DNA of 64,000 nucleotides from Corydoras sp. C115 (GCA_019802505.1 JAFMOC010000007.1:11216001-11280000), one strand, 5' to 3'; positions 1 through 11,855 are shown, numbered from the stretch's first letter. A program made the numbers and translations. The notes: a model not told the origin generated them from the sequence alone.

Positions 1-29
1 TACATAATTTGTTAGTCCGCTTTAGTATG

Positions 30-230
30 TTCTTCCGATGATCTGCACTCCCACAAGGGAGGTATTAGAGTGGTGGATGACTCTCAGTATTGCAGTCATA
101 ATGACAATGTGGTGGGTTGTTTGTGTGTATTGTGATGGTACTAGTGGATTAGACACCTGTATGTTTTGATGGGTGTACTGTTCTCTGTCCAGCAGCACTT
201 CTGTATCTGATTCACTTGCACAACACACAC
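30..230 (-). repeat. Dispersed teleost repeat, unclassified, copy A
   Basis: Read on the minus strand this stretch carries the series TCTGATCCACTAG..., a run of CCACCACATTGTCATTATGACTG type, then CATCCACCAC. The same ordered motifs occur at 43150-43475 and, as the complementary half, at 2430-2600. I recognise this as a repeat common in fish genomes, with a partly palindromic body, but I cannot assign it to a named superfamily. The open reading frame across it is a by-product of the repeat. Confidence 0.5.
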
Positions 231-1138
231 TATGTGAACTTTAGTACCTATACTGTACTATAGTATATACTCCATATACTATAGTGGAAAAACAACAAGC
301 TGTACTTAATGAAATGGCCTGTGAGTGTATATTGTTTACCAGTTTCTGCTTGTGTTCTTTAACACTGCGTCCACTCTATTATACATATCTCCATAATTGC
401 TCCACATTGTGAAATCAGAGACAGCAGTTAATTTGCTGTTACCGAGTTTGTGTTTCTATCCCTTACTCCTTCATAAGTGCTCATATGATTCTGTCTATAG
501 GTTTCTGATGGTGGAATAATATGGGTTGGTGCATTATTTTTAGCAGTGTGACAGGTTTGAATGAATGCAAAACCCTGCCAAATTATGCAAACCAACAATT
601 GACTTTATGTATAATAAAAACCCAGAACGGAGAACACAAATTAGAGCAAATTAACCGGAATCAACCCTAAAACTTGACACGATGATTACTGCTTACCTGG
701 ACACTTCAGAGGACCAAGTCACTTGCACTAGATTCTGTATCAGACATACTTAACTAACATGTGCTCAGGGGGAAGCATTAAACACTGTGAGTACTGCCAA
801 ACCCCCTAATAACAGGTTCAGCCTTCACCCATTAAAGAAGCAGCATGAACAATAGAGGAAATCTTTATACACTTCAAGGAACTATTACTCCAGTTCTTAT
901 CAATATAAATATTAAAGGCATATATTTAATTAAGAAATAAACCCCGCTGTACCACACTCCTGCCAGGAAATGGTATGTGAGCCACCATGGCAATAAACAT
1001 GTTGTTTCAATTATTTTTTGGGGGTTTCATATACTTCTGTAAAACTTGCTCAGTTTTATAGAATACAATTTACTAGTTTAATTATATTTCATATTAAACC
1101 AGTTATTTAACTATTACGTAACTTGTATTATATTACTT
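231..1138. other. AT-rich stretch, no gene seen
   Basis: I see no coding region, splice-bounded exon or family-level repeat here. It is A+T-rich with scattered short A/T runs. Confidence 0.5.
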
Positions 1139-1139
1139 C

Positions 1140-1463
1140 GTTCCAGTGATGATTGTCGCTTTGTGATTCCACCTCAGCGAGGAGCTAATTCTCACTCCGT
1201 GGCGTTCACCACTGCAAAATGATGGAACAATCTTCCCAACTCTGTCCTTATGGCAGAGTCACTTGACATTTTTAAGAAACTACTGAAGACGCATCTTTTT
1301 AACAAACACCTGTTGTAGAGAAAAACAAATGGGGGAGGGGCTGCAGCAATAACGATCAGGTTTGATAATTCTTCAGTGTGGCTGGTTTTCTCTATAACTA
1401 CTGACTTGTGGTGTTCTGATTTGTAAGTCGCTTTGGATAAAAGCGTCTGCTAAATGTAAATGT
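1140..1463 (+). mobile_element. L2-clade LINE, 5'-truncated 3' end
   Basis: This is the 3' end of a non-LTR retrotransposon. Positions 1142-1318 read as 58 codons of the extreme C-terminus of ORF2, including VIPPQRGANSHSVAF and AESLDIFKKLLKTHLFNKHL, ending in TAG at 1316-1318. One in-frame stop, TGA at 1220-1222, replaces the TGG seen in the copy at 39212-39690. The 3' UTR ends in the teleost L2-type tail TCGCTTTGGATAAAAGCG followed by TAAATGTAAATG. The heptamer ACTTGTA occurs on both sides (1121-1127 and 1464-1470) and may be the remains of a TSD. The copy is 5'-truncated and non-functional. L2 is assigned from the tail and the C-terminal motif; Rex-like or other CR1/L2 relatives are less likely. 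Confidence 0.8.
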
Positions 1464-1504
1464 ACTTGTAATAATAACTAACAATATTTGTATCTCTAGA
1501 TTAT

Positions 1505-1807
1505 TCATTCATTCATTATCTCCCGCTTTATCCTCTATTAGGATCGCGGTGGGGTTCCCCATGCCCATCCAGGGGAGAACATTTCGGGCGCTGGGCAGAT
1601 ACACCCAGGACAGGGCGCCAATCCATCGCTGGGCACACACTCACTCACACAAACACACTCTATATGGGGCAATTTGGAGAAGAATTGACTTGATCCATGT
1701 TTTTGGACTGTGGGAGTAAACCGGAGAATCCGGAGGAAACCCACACGGACACGGGGAGAACATGGAAACTCCACCCAGATGGGGATTTGAACTGGGAATA
1801 CCTAGCG
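1505..1807 (-). mobile_element. V-SINE (DANA/Mermaid-like), 5'-truncated
   Basis: A minus-strand SINE. It shows the (ATTC)n tail, the LINE-related 3' region, the conserved central V domain and the B-box part of the tRNA head, but the A-box half of the head is missing. A perfect 12-bp TSD, TCTCTAGATTAT, flanks it at 1493-1504 and 1808-1819. The insertion therefore ended part-way through the tRNA head, which is ordinary 5' truncation during target-primed reverse transcription. Confidence 0.9.
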
Positions 1808-1819
1808 TCTCTAGATTAT

Positions 1820-2429
1820 ATTTCATAGAAATCTTATGTAATACCGAGTCTTACTATAAAACTTTTAAATAATAACTTTCATATTAACAACTTTTTGATT
1901 TCATATGGAATCATAGTTTAAAACAACTGAATGAGGGGTAGACTGGTCTACACATCACTGCTTTTGCTTGGTTTGGCAGCACACTCTTCATTCTGGTCAA
2001 AAATGTGTCTGTGGTGCTGATGTAATATGTTTGTGATATTGCATTGTCATTCCATTGCTTTTTCAAGACCGATATTGTTCAGTACCTCATTTTGTTGCAA
2101 ATGTGTCATCTTAAATTCAGAATGTTTTTGAAGTCTTTTCTTTAGACCTGACCTGTCCTACTTTGCTTCAGGTTTAACAAAGACAATTTTCCACACTGTG
2201 AAAGTAAGGTTTTCTTTGGTTCACCTCAGGATGGTGAATGAACATGCAGCCATGTTTTAACCGAATGCAAATTTTCATATTCATATTCCTCCTGTGGGAG
2301 TGCTTAAATGTGCTGCTGTATATTTTGCCATATAGATGGATTTTGAGCAATTACAATTACAGAATGTCGTACATCCATTTTCTTTATTTGTTAGTCCCCC
2401 GTTGCTTTTAATTTGGGTGCTGTATTGTT
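1820..2429. other. No recognised feature
   Basis: T-rich unique-looking sequence between a SINE and an unclassified repeat. I see no exon, RNA gene or transposon signature. Confidence 0.45.
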
Positions 2430-2605
2430 TGTCAGTTCTGCAGTGACACTGATGTGGTGAGGGGGTTTAGTGCAGCAGTGCTGCTGTTTCATTTAAACAT
2501 AGGAATAATGCACCAACCAAATAATACCACTCTGTGGTTGTACCAATAGGGTTCTGACTAATAGAGAACAGAGTAAAGGGAACTAACATAGTATGTATCC
2601 ATCTT
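2430..2605 (+). repeat. Dispersed teleost repeat, unclassified, copy B
   Basis: It contains GCAGTGACACTGATGTGGTG, a GTGCTGCTG-TTTAAAC junction, then CACCAACCAAATAATACC...CTGTGGT and a final GAGAACAGAGTAAAGG. The same closing order (CCAAACAATAC, GTGCTTTGTGC, GAGAACAAAGTAAAGG) is seen at 43340-43430. Its self-complementary halves suggest a DNA-transposon origin, but I see no TSD. Confidence 0.5.
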
Positions 2606-2684
2606 TACAGTAAATTGAACTGATACAATAAGTGCAGCAAAAAATGATTTTTTAAAATGTTTTGTCATTACTTGTATTCATATG

Positions 2685-3022
2685 AGGTGGCTTAGTGGTT
2701 AGCACGTTCGCCTCTCAGCGCTAGGGATTCCTGGTTCGAATCCCCGTCTGGGTGGAGTTTCCATGTTCTCCCAGTGTCTGCGTTTCCTCCGGGTTCTCCG
2801 GTTTCCTCCCACAGTCCAAAAACATGGATCAAGTCAATTGAATTCTCAAAATTGCCCCATATAGAGTGTGTCTGTGTGAGTGAGTGTGTGCCCAGCGATG
2901 GATTGGCGCCCTGTCCTGGGTCTATCTGCCCAGCGCCTGATGTTCTCCCCTGGATGGGCATGGGGAACCCCACCGCGACCCTAATAGAGGATAAAGCGGG
3001 AGATAATGAATGAAGGAATGAA
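2685..3022 (+). mobile_element. V-SINE, near full length
   Basis: A tRNA-derived head carries an A box (GTGGCTTAGTGGTTAGCA) and a B box (GGTTCGAATCC). The V domain (TTTCCTCCGGGTTCTCCGG, then CCCACAGTCCAAAAACATG) follows, then a TG-rich segment, a conserved 3' region and a (GAAT)n-type tail. A perfect 12-bp TSD, TGTATTCATATG, lies at 2673-2684 and 3023-3034. The cleanest plus-strand reference copy for this family in the window. Confidence 0.93.
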
Positions 3023-3034
3023 TGTATTCATATG

Positions 3035-4572
3035 TCTCCGCAATTGCTGTACATTACTCTTGTCCTAATTAAAAGTCCTATTTGATCAGTTAAAAAGTTT
3101 TTGCTGGGCAAAAGTTTCCCTGAATTGATCGTTTTTTAAACTTAAGGGAGTATTCGGCTTGCCCCTTTTTCTCTTAACATTTTGATATCCAGGGATGATG
3201 CATCGAAACCCTGTGTTCCAACCAAAATTGTAATGCTTGTAAGGTGCTTTGGATAAAAGATAAAATATAACTTAATGTATTAATAATAGCATACTGCTGT
3301 ACATTTTGTGGTACTTTGAGATGCCTCATAAGCATTCTGTGATCTATGTAACAGTCACAAGCTGCAGAACTTCTAACAAAATTAAGAGTTTTTGCAAGTC
3401 ATTTGTAAATCTTTTCAGTGTTCCTAGCCCAGCTCTTATTGGGTGAAAGGCAAGGTCAAATTGCCAGCCCCTCAGCGGGCTATTACAAGACAGTAAATAA
3501 CAGTGGTGTACACGTAAACCTGGGTACAAATGATAGAGCGATTATTGTTTGTAACTTAAAGAAAAATTATTGATTGTTTTTTCCAAAAACTCCCTCCATC
3601 TACACTTACACCATCTAGTCATCATAATGGTTGAAGAGCTGTCTGTCATTGCATGCGTTTTCAATCAAAGCTACGGGTGCATCGGCAGTTCAGCGAGGCT
3701 GACAAAATGAGGAAATAAATAAGGCTTGTCATGTGAAAGCAGCCTGCCATTGTCAGGCATTTCTTCTGTGATTTTGCTTTATTATTTGTTTGGAAAAACA
3801 CATTAATATTAGCATAAATACAAACATCAATAATACAGTAAGTAAAGATTGTACATATCACTTTGTTCATGCAATCATTTTCAAATCTTTTATCAGGAAA
3901 CCTAGCATTACTTTTAGTTATAGTCCAAAACGCACTACGACTAATCAGAACTTCAAAATATGAAGTTAAATGTGCTGGTGATGGTATTGAACTGAATGAA
4001 AAATTTTGTTTGGCTTCTGGAAACTTGATGTTGTACTTCAAACTAGTTTACAAGGTATTGTAAGTTATGATTAAGCAACTGATCACTTGGTGGTCTTTCG
4101 TCAGGGCAGTTCTATTAATTTCAGTTTCTAAATGAGTAAGTCTGAAGGGCCTGTACAGGAAATGTCCAGTTGTTGTGGTTTTTGAAATAACACCCTCCAC
4201 CTTTATTCCTTACCCTACTTTCTGTGATATATTTCTTCTTAGAAATGAAGATCATTAGGCATAAGGCTTCTTTTAAATAATTTTGTTTTAATATTTATGA
4301 ATTATGTTAAGTTCTCTACTAGACAATTGTTTAAAATAGTATTTAAGACATTTTATTTGTGAACCAAAATATTAAATTCCATTTTATCTTTTAACAGAAT
4401 ACAGACACATCCCAGCATGAACAACCAGAATGCTTGTAGTCTAATAGTTTTTACTGACTTTTTTTGTCATTAATTTAGGATTTTTCAGTCCAGTTGTGAC
4501 TGGTGTGTAAAATGATGTACCCAGCTGTGCATTTTGGACAGTTGATGTTTCCAGCTTTGTGTGTGCAGCTTG
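3035..4572. other. No gene supported; possible trace of L2 tail
   Basis: Around 3236-3262 the sequence GTAAGGTGCTTTGGATAAAA resembles a decayed L2-type tail. A 126-codon minus-strand frame at 3661-4041 has no recognisable domain and I do not call it. The stretch 3680-3780 is more base-balanced than its surroundings but carries no identifiable signal. Confidence 0.4.
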
Positions 4573-4930
4573 GTAATGGCCTTTTTTAATTTGTTTTAAC
4601 ATGCCCAAGTGCACAAACCAAGTCCAAAAAGTCATGGTTAGGTGACTTTGGTGTGGAAAAGCTTGAGATGGCTTCCAGAGCCATGACCACAGCCTTTGGG
4701 ATGAACTAGAACTGAGATTGTGTCGCAGGTATTGTCCAAATGTCAATGTCTGACCTTGCACATGCTTTTCTAGATACATGGACAAAAGTTCCCACACACT
4801 TTATAAAGGAATCCTTCAAAGAATAGTGGTAGCTGTTGCAGCTAGAAAGAGGGTCCATTATTAAACTTGGATAATAAAATAAAACTCCTGTAGGCATAGT
4901 GTAGGTGTTCCAGTATCTTTGTCCATATAG
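4573..4930 (+). mobile_element. Tc1 transposase 3' half, decayed
   Basis: Plus-strand DNA decayed from the catalytic C-terminal half of a Tc1-family transposase gene. Landmarks in order are AAGTGCACAAACCAAGTCC (around the second catalytic aspartate region), a GACTTTGGTGTGGAAAAGCTT segment, CCTTTGGGATGAACTAGAA (around the catalytic glutamate, WDELE-type), then a 3' UTR ending in GTGTTCCAGTATCTTTGTCC. Frameshifts and stops abolish coding. The same element type is seen at 11572-11690/13625-13915, 20098-20465 and 54802-55210. Confidence 0.75.
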
Positions 4931-5879
4931 TTTATGCAGTGTTGAATTTTGTATCAGCCGTTATGTCATTTTCAGTTTTACTGTTGTGGGAAGGCCAAGG
5001 ACAGCCAAACTGGACATGCTTTAATGAAGGGCAATGCAGATGTTTCCTCCTCTATCAAACACAGTAACACTAGCTTATCATGAGCATCTCTGCACTTGTA
5101 TTTACAGTAGGGGTCAGGAATATTTCCCCTCAATTACTTTACACCTACGCATTGCATGAAGCTCAAAAAGAAAGTGATCGTCTAGCTTCAAGTAAGTAAT
5201 AGCCCTTGACATCCCTGCTTGATAGCATTTTGTTACAGAGAAGAGGGGAAAGAGGATAAAGCTGTAATAAAAACCCAGGGAAGTGAAAACACGACCCTCT
5301 TCTCCTTGTTTTTGTTCAGTTCTCATACTTTACTAGTTAATTATGTGTTATGGCAATATAAAGTCCTATCAAATAGTATGCCATTAAACAATTACAGAAC
5401 CTGCTATGTTTGGTTTGGTACATTTTTGATACATGCTTTATCAAACTTTCACAGAAGTGCCCTTTAAAATAATTTCCTTGAAATAAAAAAAAAAGCAAAA
5501 TTTGTTTTTCATTTTTTAGCTACTTAGATTTCAAAGTCTGATCTTCACACCAAAGCGTCGACAGTATATTTTGTAAGATTTAAAGTTGTGGGTAACTGTT
5601 GAAACCAGCAGCTTAGATGTTGCTTATTGTACTGTTCTTTCTTGCAGACCATATGTTAAGCAACACAGGCATTTTACAGAGAAGTATAATTAGGAATTGC
5701 TTTAGTTCATTCACTTCCCATGTGCTTTGTCATCAGCCTTTTCTGTCTGAGCTCAGGATTGGTTCTCTGATGTATTTGTATATATTGTCAATATTTATGG
5801 CAAGTGACAAAAGGGATCTGTTTTAATACCATGCCTTCTTTAACATGTACATCTTGAACCTTTATAAAAATCTGTGTAT
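4931..5879. other. No recognised feature
   Basis: AT-rich sequence with a short A run near 5487-5497. No exon or repeat family recognised. Confidence 0.45.
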
Positions 5880-5882
5880 ATT

Positions 5883-6185
5883 TATCTCATTTATCTTCCG
5901 CTTAGTTCTATACTATGGACTAGGGTTTTAGGGGGGTTTCCCATTCTCATCAATGTTTCATGTGCTGGTCAGATACACAGGGCAGGACAGGGCACCAATC
6001 CATTGCTGGGCAATTTGGATGTGGGCAATTTAGAGCGGACATTTCACCTTGAATCCATGCTTTTGGACTTGTAGAACCTCAAGAAAACTCACACAAACCC
6101 AGGGATAACATGGAAACTTTACTCAGATCGGGATTCGTCCCCAGATCCCCAGTAGAGGCCAATGTGCTATGCGACTGTGCCGCCC
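5883..6185 (-). mobile_element. V-SINE, old and diverged
   Basis: A minus-strand copy. Recognisable pieces are TTTATCTTCCGCTTA (3' end), CAGATACACAGGGCAGGACAG, GGCACCAATCCATTGCTGG, ATCCATGCTTTTGGACTTG (V domain) and the head ending TGTGCCGCC. Numerous substitutions and indels, with no TSD visible, point to an old insertion. Confidence 0.8.
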
Positions 6186-6189
6186 TTCA

Positions 6190-7945
6190 TTCCTTATATA
6201 TATTCATTTCATTAGAAATACCATTCACAGGCTGAAATCAGCAAATGTAAAAAAAAAAGGATAATTTCACTTAAATGACCATGAACTAAACTTTACAACT
6301 GTTTTAATCATGGCTTTGCAATTACACAATTAGGTATTAGGTTTTATTGAAGTTTGGTCTACAGTGACCATTAACTAAAGATGAAAATGAAATGGCCAAA
6401 AGATTGACAGTGGAAATAAAGACTGCAGGATCTACTGTATCATTTAATTTAGCTGAATTAACGAGACATGTCAGCCAGTGTGGTATGTGGTACTTTTATG
6501 AAATATCTAGGAGTTAGTTTATATGCTGCAGCATGGTGAACTTGCATAATGCATTATAAATAACTGTCAGTCATTTCATGGCGGTGTACTGACCAACTGA
6601 CAGATTTCAGACAACGCTTAACACCCTTCACTTTAATAAACACTGAATGTTTGTTGATTTGCTGTCACAGATATGTGTTTGACAGAATAATAAATGCACA
6701 CTATCCCTCAGAGAGTGTGTGTGTGTGTGTGTATTTATAACATTGTGGACACTAAAACCTGTTTACACATTCACACTGTAGGGTCTTCATTTAATTGTAA
6801 ACCGTTCCCACAGTAAAAGCTTGTTCCCACAGTATAAAGCATTCAGTTTTAGAGTGGAGAATATTGTATGACTATAGTTATGGCTGGGGTAAAGTTATGG
6901 TCAGTGTTTGGTTAACTCTATTAACTGATTGGAAATTTATATACATTTTTCACAATGTGTGAAAATAAATGTGTGTGTAATTTTTCTTAGACTGAATATC
7001 ATCATCAATGCAGCGTTTGCATTTCATAATATTGGAGTCATTTTTAGTCACTTGAGTCCTTGGCTCCACTACAGTCTGGGATTTCCCATGTATGCGCTTA
7101 TTCAGAATGTACCAGAGAACAGCTATAGTAGATATTTCCTGGTTGTACTGTATAATTTACAGAACTGTGTCAATGGTGTACTAGTCATCATCCATAATGC
7201 ATCATGTGTTCAAGTTGCTGATCTGTTCAGATGATTATTGGCCAACATCATTTATATTTAATTAATTTACTAACATTTAAAAAAATGCTTATTCTCTCTA
7301 TAAAATACCCAAGAGTGTTTACCATGTAATTTGTTATTCCTGAAAATAAGATGGACTAAAATGTCTTTTGATGGTGATTAGAAAATTCCTGGGTGTGCCC
7401 GAGAAAAGGTCATGAATGAGTGCTGTTCTGCTGAGTCTCGTTTCCCTAGAGAACCATACACAAGGATGATGGTGCAGTGGCACCACGTAATACTATTACT
7501 ATAAACACATAGTAATAACCATCATGGTTACTGAAAATTTGTAATGGTGCATAAGTAAGTTAAATTTAACAGATAGTTTAAGTTGTTTATCTGGAACTGA
7601 AGATAATAGAGAGGTATAGATTTGTTTCTTTAGTTCAGTTAAGGCTGGCCTGAACCAATCCAACAGTGTATCAATTCAGTTATGATATTGTAATTGTTTA
7701 CCATTAGATACATTTGTCCTTGTTCAGTAATATCTTCTTATATTTCTGTTGTCTTGTCTTGACTTTTTTGTCCTGAATCCCACTAGATCATAAACTACAG
7801 AGCTATGTAACTGTTCAGCTTGATTGTGATTTGTCATTGTAAAAGTTGGGTTAGTTAAATCAAGACCGATGTGACCACTGTCTACTGAGCATCTGGAGTC
7901 TTACATGAAGCATTTTGTGTTTCAGGCATGAAATTCAAATTTTAA
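6190..7945. other. Intergenic or intronic AT-rich DNA with a GT repeat
   Basis: Holds a short (GT)n tract at about 6713-6732. No coding signature or transposon family recognised. Confidence 0.45.
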
Positions 7946-8156
7946 AGATGGGCAGTCAAAAAGTAATAAAGTTTAAACAAAATTTCATGAAACATACAAA
8001 ATAGTTTGTAAAAGAAAATGAGGTCCATGATACGAGGACACCTCCTTGATGTTTTTGTGCCAGTTTCGAGGACTCTTGGCAGGGTACAAGGGTCAGAATG
8101 TGCTCCATGCTGACCCTGCGCATCAAATTACGGTGAACTTTGTTGTCTGACACCAT

Positions 8157-8204
<48 letters not shown>
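7946..8204. repeat. Unclassified 215-bp segment ending in a 44-A run
   Basis: A segment starting GGCAGTCAAAAAGTAATAAAG is followed directly by about 44 A residues (8161-8204). The long A run could be the tail of a retroposed copy on the plus strand or a simple expansion. A 66-codon minus-strand frame covers the segment, but I recognise no protein family in it. The right edge, ACTTATTTGTGC, is not an obvious TSD partner. Confidence 0.35.
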
Positions 8205-8206
<2 letters not shown>

Positions 8207-8674
8207 TATTTGTGCTACAGTGGTGTTTTATTTTGACCAGACCCAGAAAGACTAGACTTTATTCCGTTATACTGTAGGTGCGTGTCCCTGCACTGATTCC
8301 CTGGTTGACCTTTTTTGGACCACTTTTGGTATGGACAACCTCTTGTTCCAAACCACACTCCACAAATCCTGTTCAAGATATTTCATACCTATTTATATAG
8401 GCACCACAATTTGGTCCTTGTCAAAATCGCTCAGATCATCATGTTTAAACAAGTTTAGTATCTAACTAACGAGCTTAAAGATCTGATGGTTTTGCTACTG
8501 TGTCATGCATTGTAATGAGATAATCTGTTATTCCCTTCACTTGTCAGGGTTTTAATGTTATGGCTGATAGTATATAGTATTTAGCTAAGTAGGTGATTTT
8601 CATCATGAAAAAAATTTCATCATAGTAACTATACCAAATGTTCTGAAACAGTTGAGCATGTATATTCCTTATTG
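8205..8674. other. No recognised feature
   Basis: AT-rich DNA between the A run and an L2 tail; nothing recognised. Confidence 0.4.
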
Positions 8675-8758
8675 CTTAACTACTGACTTGTGGTGTTTAA
8701 TTTGTAGGTCGCTTTGAATAAAAGCATCTTCTAAATTATTTAATGAAAATGTATTAAA
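8675..8758 (+). mobile_element. L2-type LINE tail fragment
   Basis: ACTACTGACTTGTGGTGTTTAA followed by GTAGGTCGCTTTGAATAAAAG repeats the last part of the LINE at 1140-1463 with several substitutions. Only the 3' UTR tail is present. Confidence 0.7.
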
Positions 8759-8924
8759 GCAATAAAGTACATAAGGTTGTGCATTATTGTTAATAAACCA
8801 CCAGAAAGACACACAACTTTGAGTGCCTTATTACTTTTATAAAACAGTTTTAAAAAAATAATGAAAAGTTTTATTCTTAAATGTATTTATTTAAAAGTAA
8901 ATTATTCATGAACTGGTCTTTTGC

Positions 8925-9170
8925 GATGTAATTTAGTCTGTTTTTTAAAGTGACCATTGTTTCATAGGCAACAGGATGGGCTTAGTGCTCAAAGGTAAAT
9001 GGCCCGCTGTTTATATTAATCTGTATTTTAATAAATGTTGCATGATATAAATGATGTTTGTACATTTAATGCATTGATATGAATGTGAAGCAGTCAAAGA
9101 TGTGCATTATGATTAATAATGTCACGGATGAACAAATAGCTCAGCCAATCAGATTTAAGGACTGAATCAA
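8925..9170 (-). repeat. Unclassified repeat family 'U1', minus-strand copy
   Basis: On the minus strand it reads CCTTAAATCTGATTGGCTGAG, then GTGACATTATTAATCATAATGC, then AAAATACAGATTAATATAAAC, then a GGTCACTTTAAAAAACAGAC segment. The same blocks in the same order occur at 16150-16312, 53670-54076 and 58320-59690. I do not know a family name, and no terminal inverted repeat is evident. Confidence 0.6.
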
Positions 9171-9179
9171 CCCAATTTA

Positions 9180-10312
9180 TAATAGCCATTAAAATGATGA
9201 GTAGTATGTTTCTTTTTTGGTCATCCATAACGTTTCGTTAAATCTGCTACATACAGTCACTTTAAAAAAATCACTGAATGTACAAAGTATTGTAATAATG
9301 CCTTTAGCTTGCTAGTGCAGTCTAACTTTAAATACAATATACACTAGTCCTTTTATGTTTCTTGCTATGAATCCTTTACATCTGCTTAGCTTCTAAAACA
9401 TAACTGATTGGTCTCTGGTTCCTCTTCAGTCTGCTATCATTTTTGATATGTGACTATACAAATGAAATGCTGCTGAGCTTTGGTGACTATACAGATGTTG
9501 CATTGTTCAGTAACATTACTCTTTTTGCTAAATCTTGCCCCTGCAGCAGTTTATCTTGACATTTGTGTTTATTTTTATAATTGTTTAACAGCTGGCTGTT
9601 GACGAACAGCTGGTAAAAGTCAGATAACAAAAATGCCCTGACTAATTGACTATTTTAGATGAAAAATAGTGCAAGGCTGTTTTTCTCCACAAGATCATTC
9701 TTTTCAGCAATCCTATCCAATCCATTGTAAATAGTAACTGTTGCAGAATGCTTCATAGAATACAATGTCTTAAACACAGCACTTTAAAGCTAATAGTTAT
9801 TGATTATATCTTTCATGGGATGATGTCATACCCTTGGACCCTAGTAATTGAAAGACAGTATAAAAATGCTGATATGATGGAAAAACAGATGGGGAGCGGT
9901 ACCAATAAGCATGATGCTAGTTGGCTATGACTGTGGTTCATTGATAGCAACATAACCTTTAAAAGGTTTCTAAATGAAAAAAGAAATGTGAAATTAAAGA
10001 GTTGGTGATGAAACTGAGAAGCCTTGTGTGTATTTCACTTGTATTTAATGTAAATTGTAATGACTGAGCAATTCAGACTGCATTGCATTTTAAGCACATT
10101 TTTATTATAGAAGACTAGGATTGCACTGAATATTTGTCAACCAATATTATTAGGTTGAAAATGGAAAAACGAATTATATACTTTTTAAATGCAGCAAACA
10201 TGTGAATGTATGATGTGACACATCTTTCAGCAGGCAGTACAAAACTAACAACAGGTTAATCAAGAAAAAAAACAAAAAAAATAGCTTTACAAATTAATTT
10301 GATATATATATA
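9180..10312. other. No recognised feature
   Basis: AT-rich, with short A runs near 10265-10280 and a (TA) run at 10303-10312 just left of a Tc1 end. No gene or repeat family recognised. Confidence 0.45.
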
Positions 10313-10763
10313 TAGTTAGGAAAATAAGTATTTTGAACACCCTGCAACTTCTCCCACTTAGAAATCATGGAGGGGTCTGCAATTATTTTCATCTTGGGTG
10401 CATGTCCACTGTGAGAGACATAATCTAAAATAAAAATCTGGAAATCGCAATTTATGATTTTTTAAATAATTTATTTGTGTGTTTCTGCTGCAAATAAGTA
10501 TTTGAACACCTGCCAATCAGCAAAAATTCTGGACCTCAGAGACCTGCTAGTCTGCCCCTATAAACTCCACCTTCACTCCACTTATTATTCTAAATCAAAA
10601 GCACCTGTTTGAGGTCGTCAGTTGCATAAAGACACCTGTCCACCCCACACAATCAGACTCCAGCTACTAACGTGGCCAAGACCAAAGAGCTGTCCAAAGA
10701 CTCCACAAGGCTGGAAAGGGCTACAGAGCAATTGCCAAGCAGCTTGGTGAAAAAAGATCACTG
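10313..10763 (+). mobile_element. Tc1-family element, 5' end only
   Basis: The left end of a Tc1 transposon. The terminal repeat reads AGGAAAATAAGTATTTTGAAC followed by TTCTCCCACTTAGAAATCATGG. The inner copy AAATAAGTATTTGAACACC lies at about 10493-10511. Downstream, GGCCAAGACCAAAGAGCTGTCC marks the transposase start (AKTKELS-type), with the ATG decayed to GTG. Homology stops near 10763 after AGCAGCTTGGTGAAAAAAG. The catalytic domain and right end are absent, so it is a non-functional remnant that abuts a TA tract at its left edge as expected for Tc1. Confidence 0.82.
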
Positions 10764-10769
10764 TCTTTC

Positions 10770-11571
10770 AACCTCCTCACTGTGTGTGTGGGGGGGGGGG
10801 GCAAAATCATCAATGAAGCACCATTAAGAAATGTGTTTAAAATCTAATATTTAGATTTATTTTTTTCTTAGTTTCTGCCAAAATGATTGTTTTGGTGTAT
10901 TGCTTTTTTTGCTTGTTTGACAGTAACATGACCAGAACGTAGAACAAGACAGTAGTTCCACTTGTACTTACAATGAAAATACTATTATCCTATATTTGAT
11001 TAGATTATAAATGGAACAAAATAGTTGCTTTGTATCAGTTGATTCCTTAAGCTATTTATTTATCTCAGTTTCTTTCGAACAGAATGTTGCATACAGCAAT
11101 AAATAGATGTGAAGGACCTTAGTCATTATGTATTTACTATATACTTTATGGACAGCTGTTAAAGAAATCTCAGTGGTCTTGTAAAAGTCATTAGCTTCTC
11201 TTAAAGTGTTGATAGTATCTTTGGCCTTTACAAAATACCAAATATTACATTAGCCATTATATTACATAATATTAGCCATTATAGGCATTTTTATATTTTA
11301 GTTAAGCTGATGTCAAATTGTGCAAAATACACGTTTTAAATCCTTGAAATCGCTGAAATTTTATGACAACATAATGTGACTTCTTTATTTTGTATGTAAT
11401 TATTTTGTATTTTTCTCCTGTATTCTCACTTATTTTATTTTTGAAGTTTCACAGTTAAAGTTAACAAATGGATGTTTTACTGAACATATTTAGACAGGGA
11501 TTGAGATCCACTTTTCAGTCATTGGATGCAGGTATTTTTCTCAGTCATATTGCTAAAGGTGTAGAAAATCC
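10770..11571. other. No recognised feature apart from a GT/G run
   Basis: A GT tract running into a G run lies at about 10780-10801. The rest is AT-rich and unrecognised. Confidence 0.45.
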
Positions 11572-11690
11572 TCAAATTTGTGGGAACGGTTTGAGAAAGG
11601 CCCTTTTCTGTTTAAGTATGACTGTACAGGCAATGGTCTGCAAAGGCATGTGCAACGGGGTGAGAATGAATAAAGACCAGAGACAGGATT
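11572..11690 (+). mobile_element. Tc1 remnant, left part of a split copy
   Basis: TTTGTGGGAACGGTTTGAGAA, then GGCCCTTTTCTGTTT and ATGACTGTAC, match the transposase segment just before and at the second catalytic aspartate of the same Tc1 type seen at 20140-20200. Homology fades by about 11690. The next part of that transposase, GATGTGGAAGAACTTGACTTG, appears at 13632 onwards, on the far side of the intact Tc1. I infer that later insertions split one old copy. Confidence 0.6.
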
Positions 11691-11734
11691 TTCTAAGCTC
11701 AGAAACCGGCTTTATTTAACATTGTATTTTTTCA

Positions 11735-11803
11735 TCATATTGTCTTCCACTTAATCCTCTGCTAAGGTCGTGGGGGAGATCCCCATGCATCAGGCATTGG
11801 GTC
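11735..11803 (-). mobile_element. V-SINE 3' fragment, decayed
   Basis: GTCTTCCACTTAATCCTCTGC, then AAGGTCGTGGGGGAGATCCCC, then GCATTGGGTCGACAT, match the 3' region of minus-strand V-SINE copies with many changes. The rest of the SINE is missing, and a TG repeat follows directly. Confidence 0.55.
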
Positions 11804-11807
11804 GACA

Positions 11808-11810
<3 letters not shown>

Positions 11811-11846
<36 letters not shown>

Positions 11847-11855
11847 ATGCATGTA

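Noticed and set aside
1538..1774. Frames of about 60-95 codons inside V-SINE copies (also 2692-3013, 17121-17348, 54246-54500)
   Set aside because: SINEs are non-coding; the same frames recur because the repeat recurs.
3236..3262. L2-type tail fragment
   Set aside because: Only about 20 bp resemble the tail; too short to list as an element.
3661..4041. 126-codon minus-strand frame as a gene
   Set aside because: No domain recognised; composition follows the local AT-rich DNA; a frame this long is expected by chance in 64 kb.
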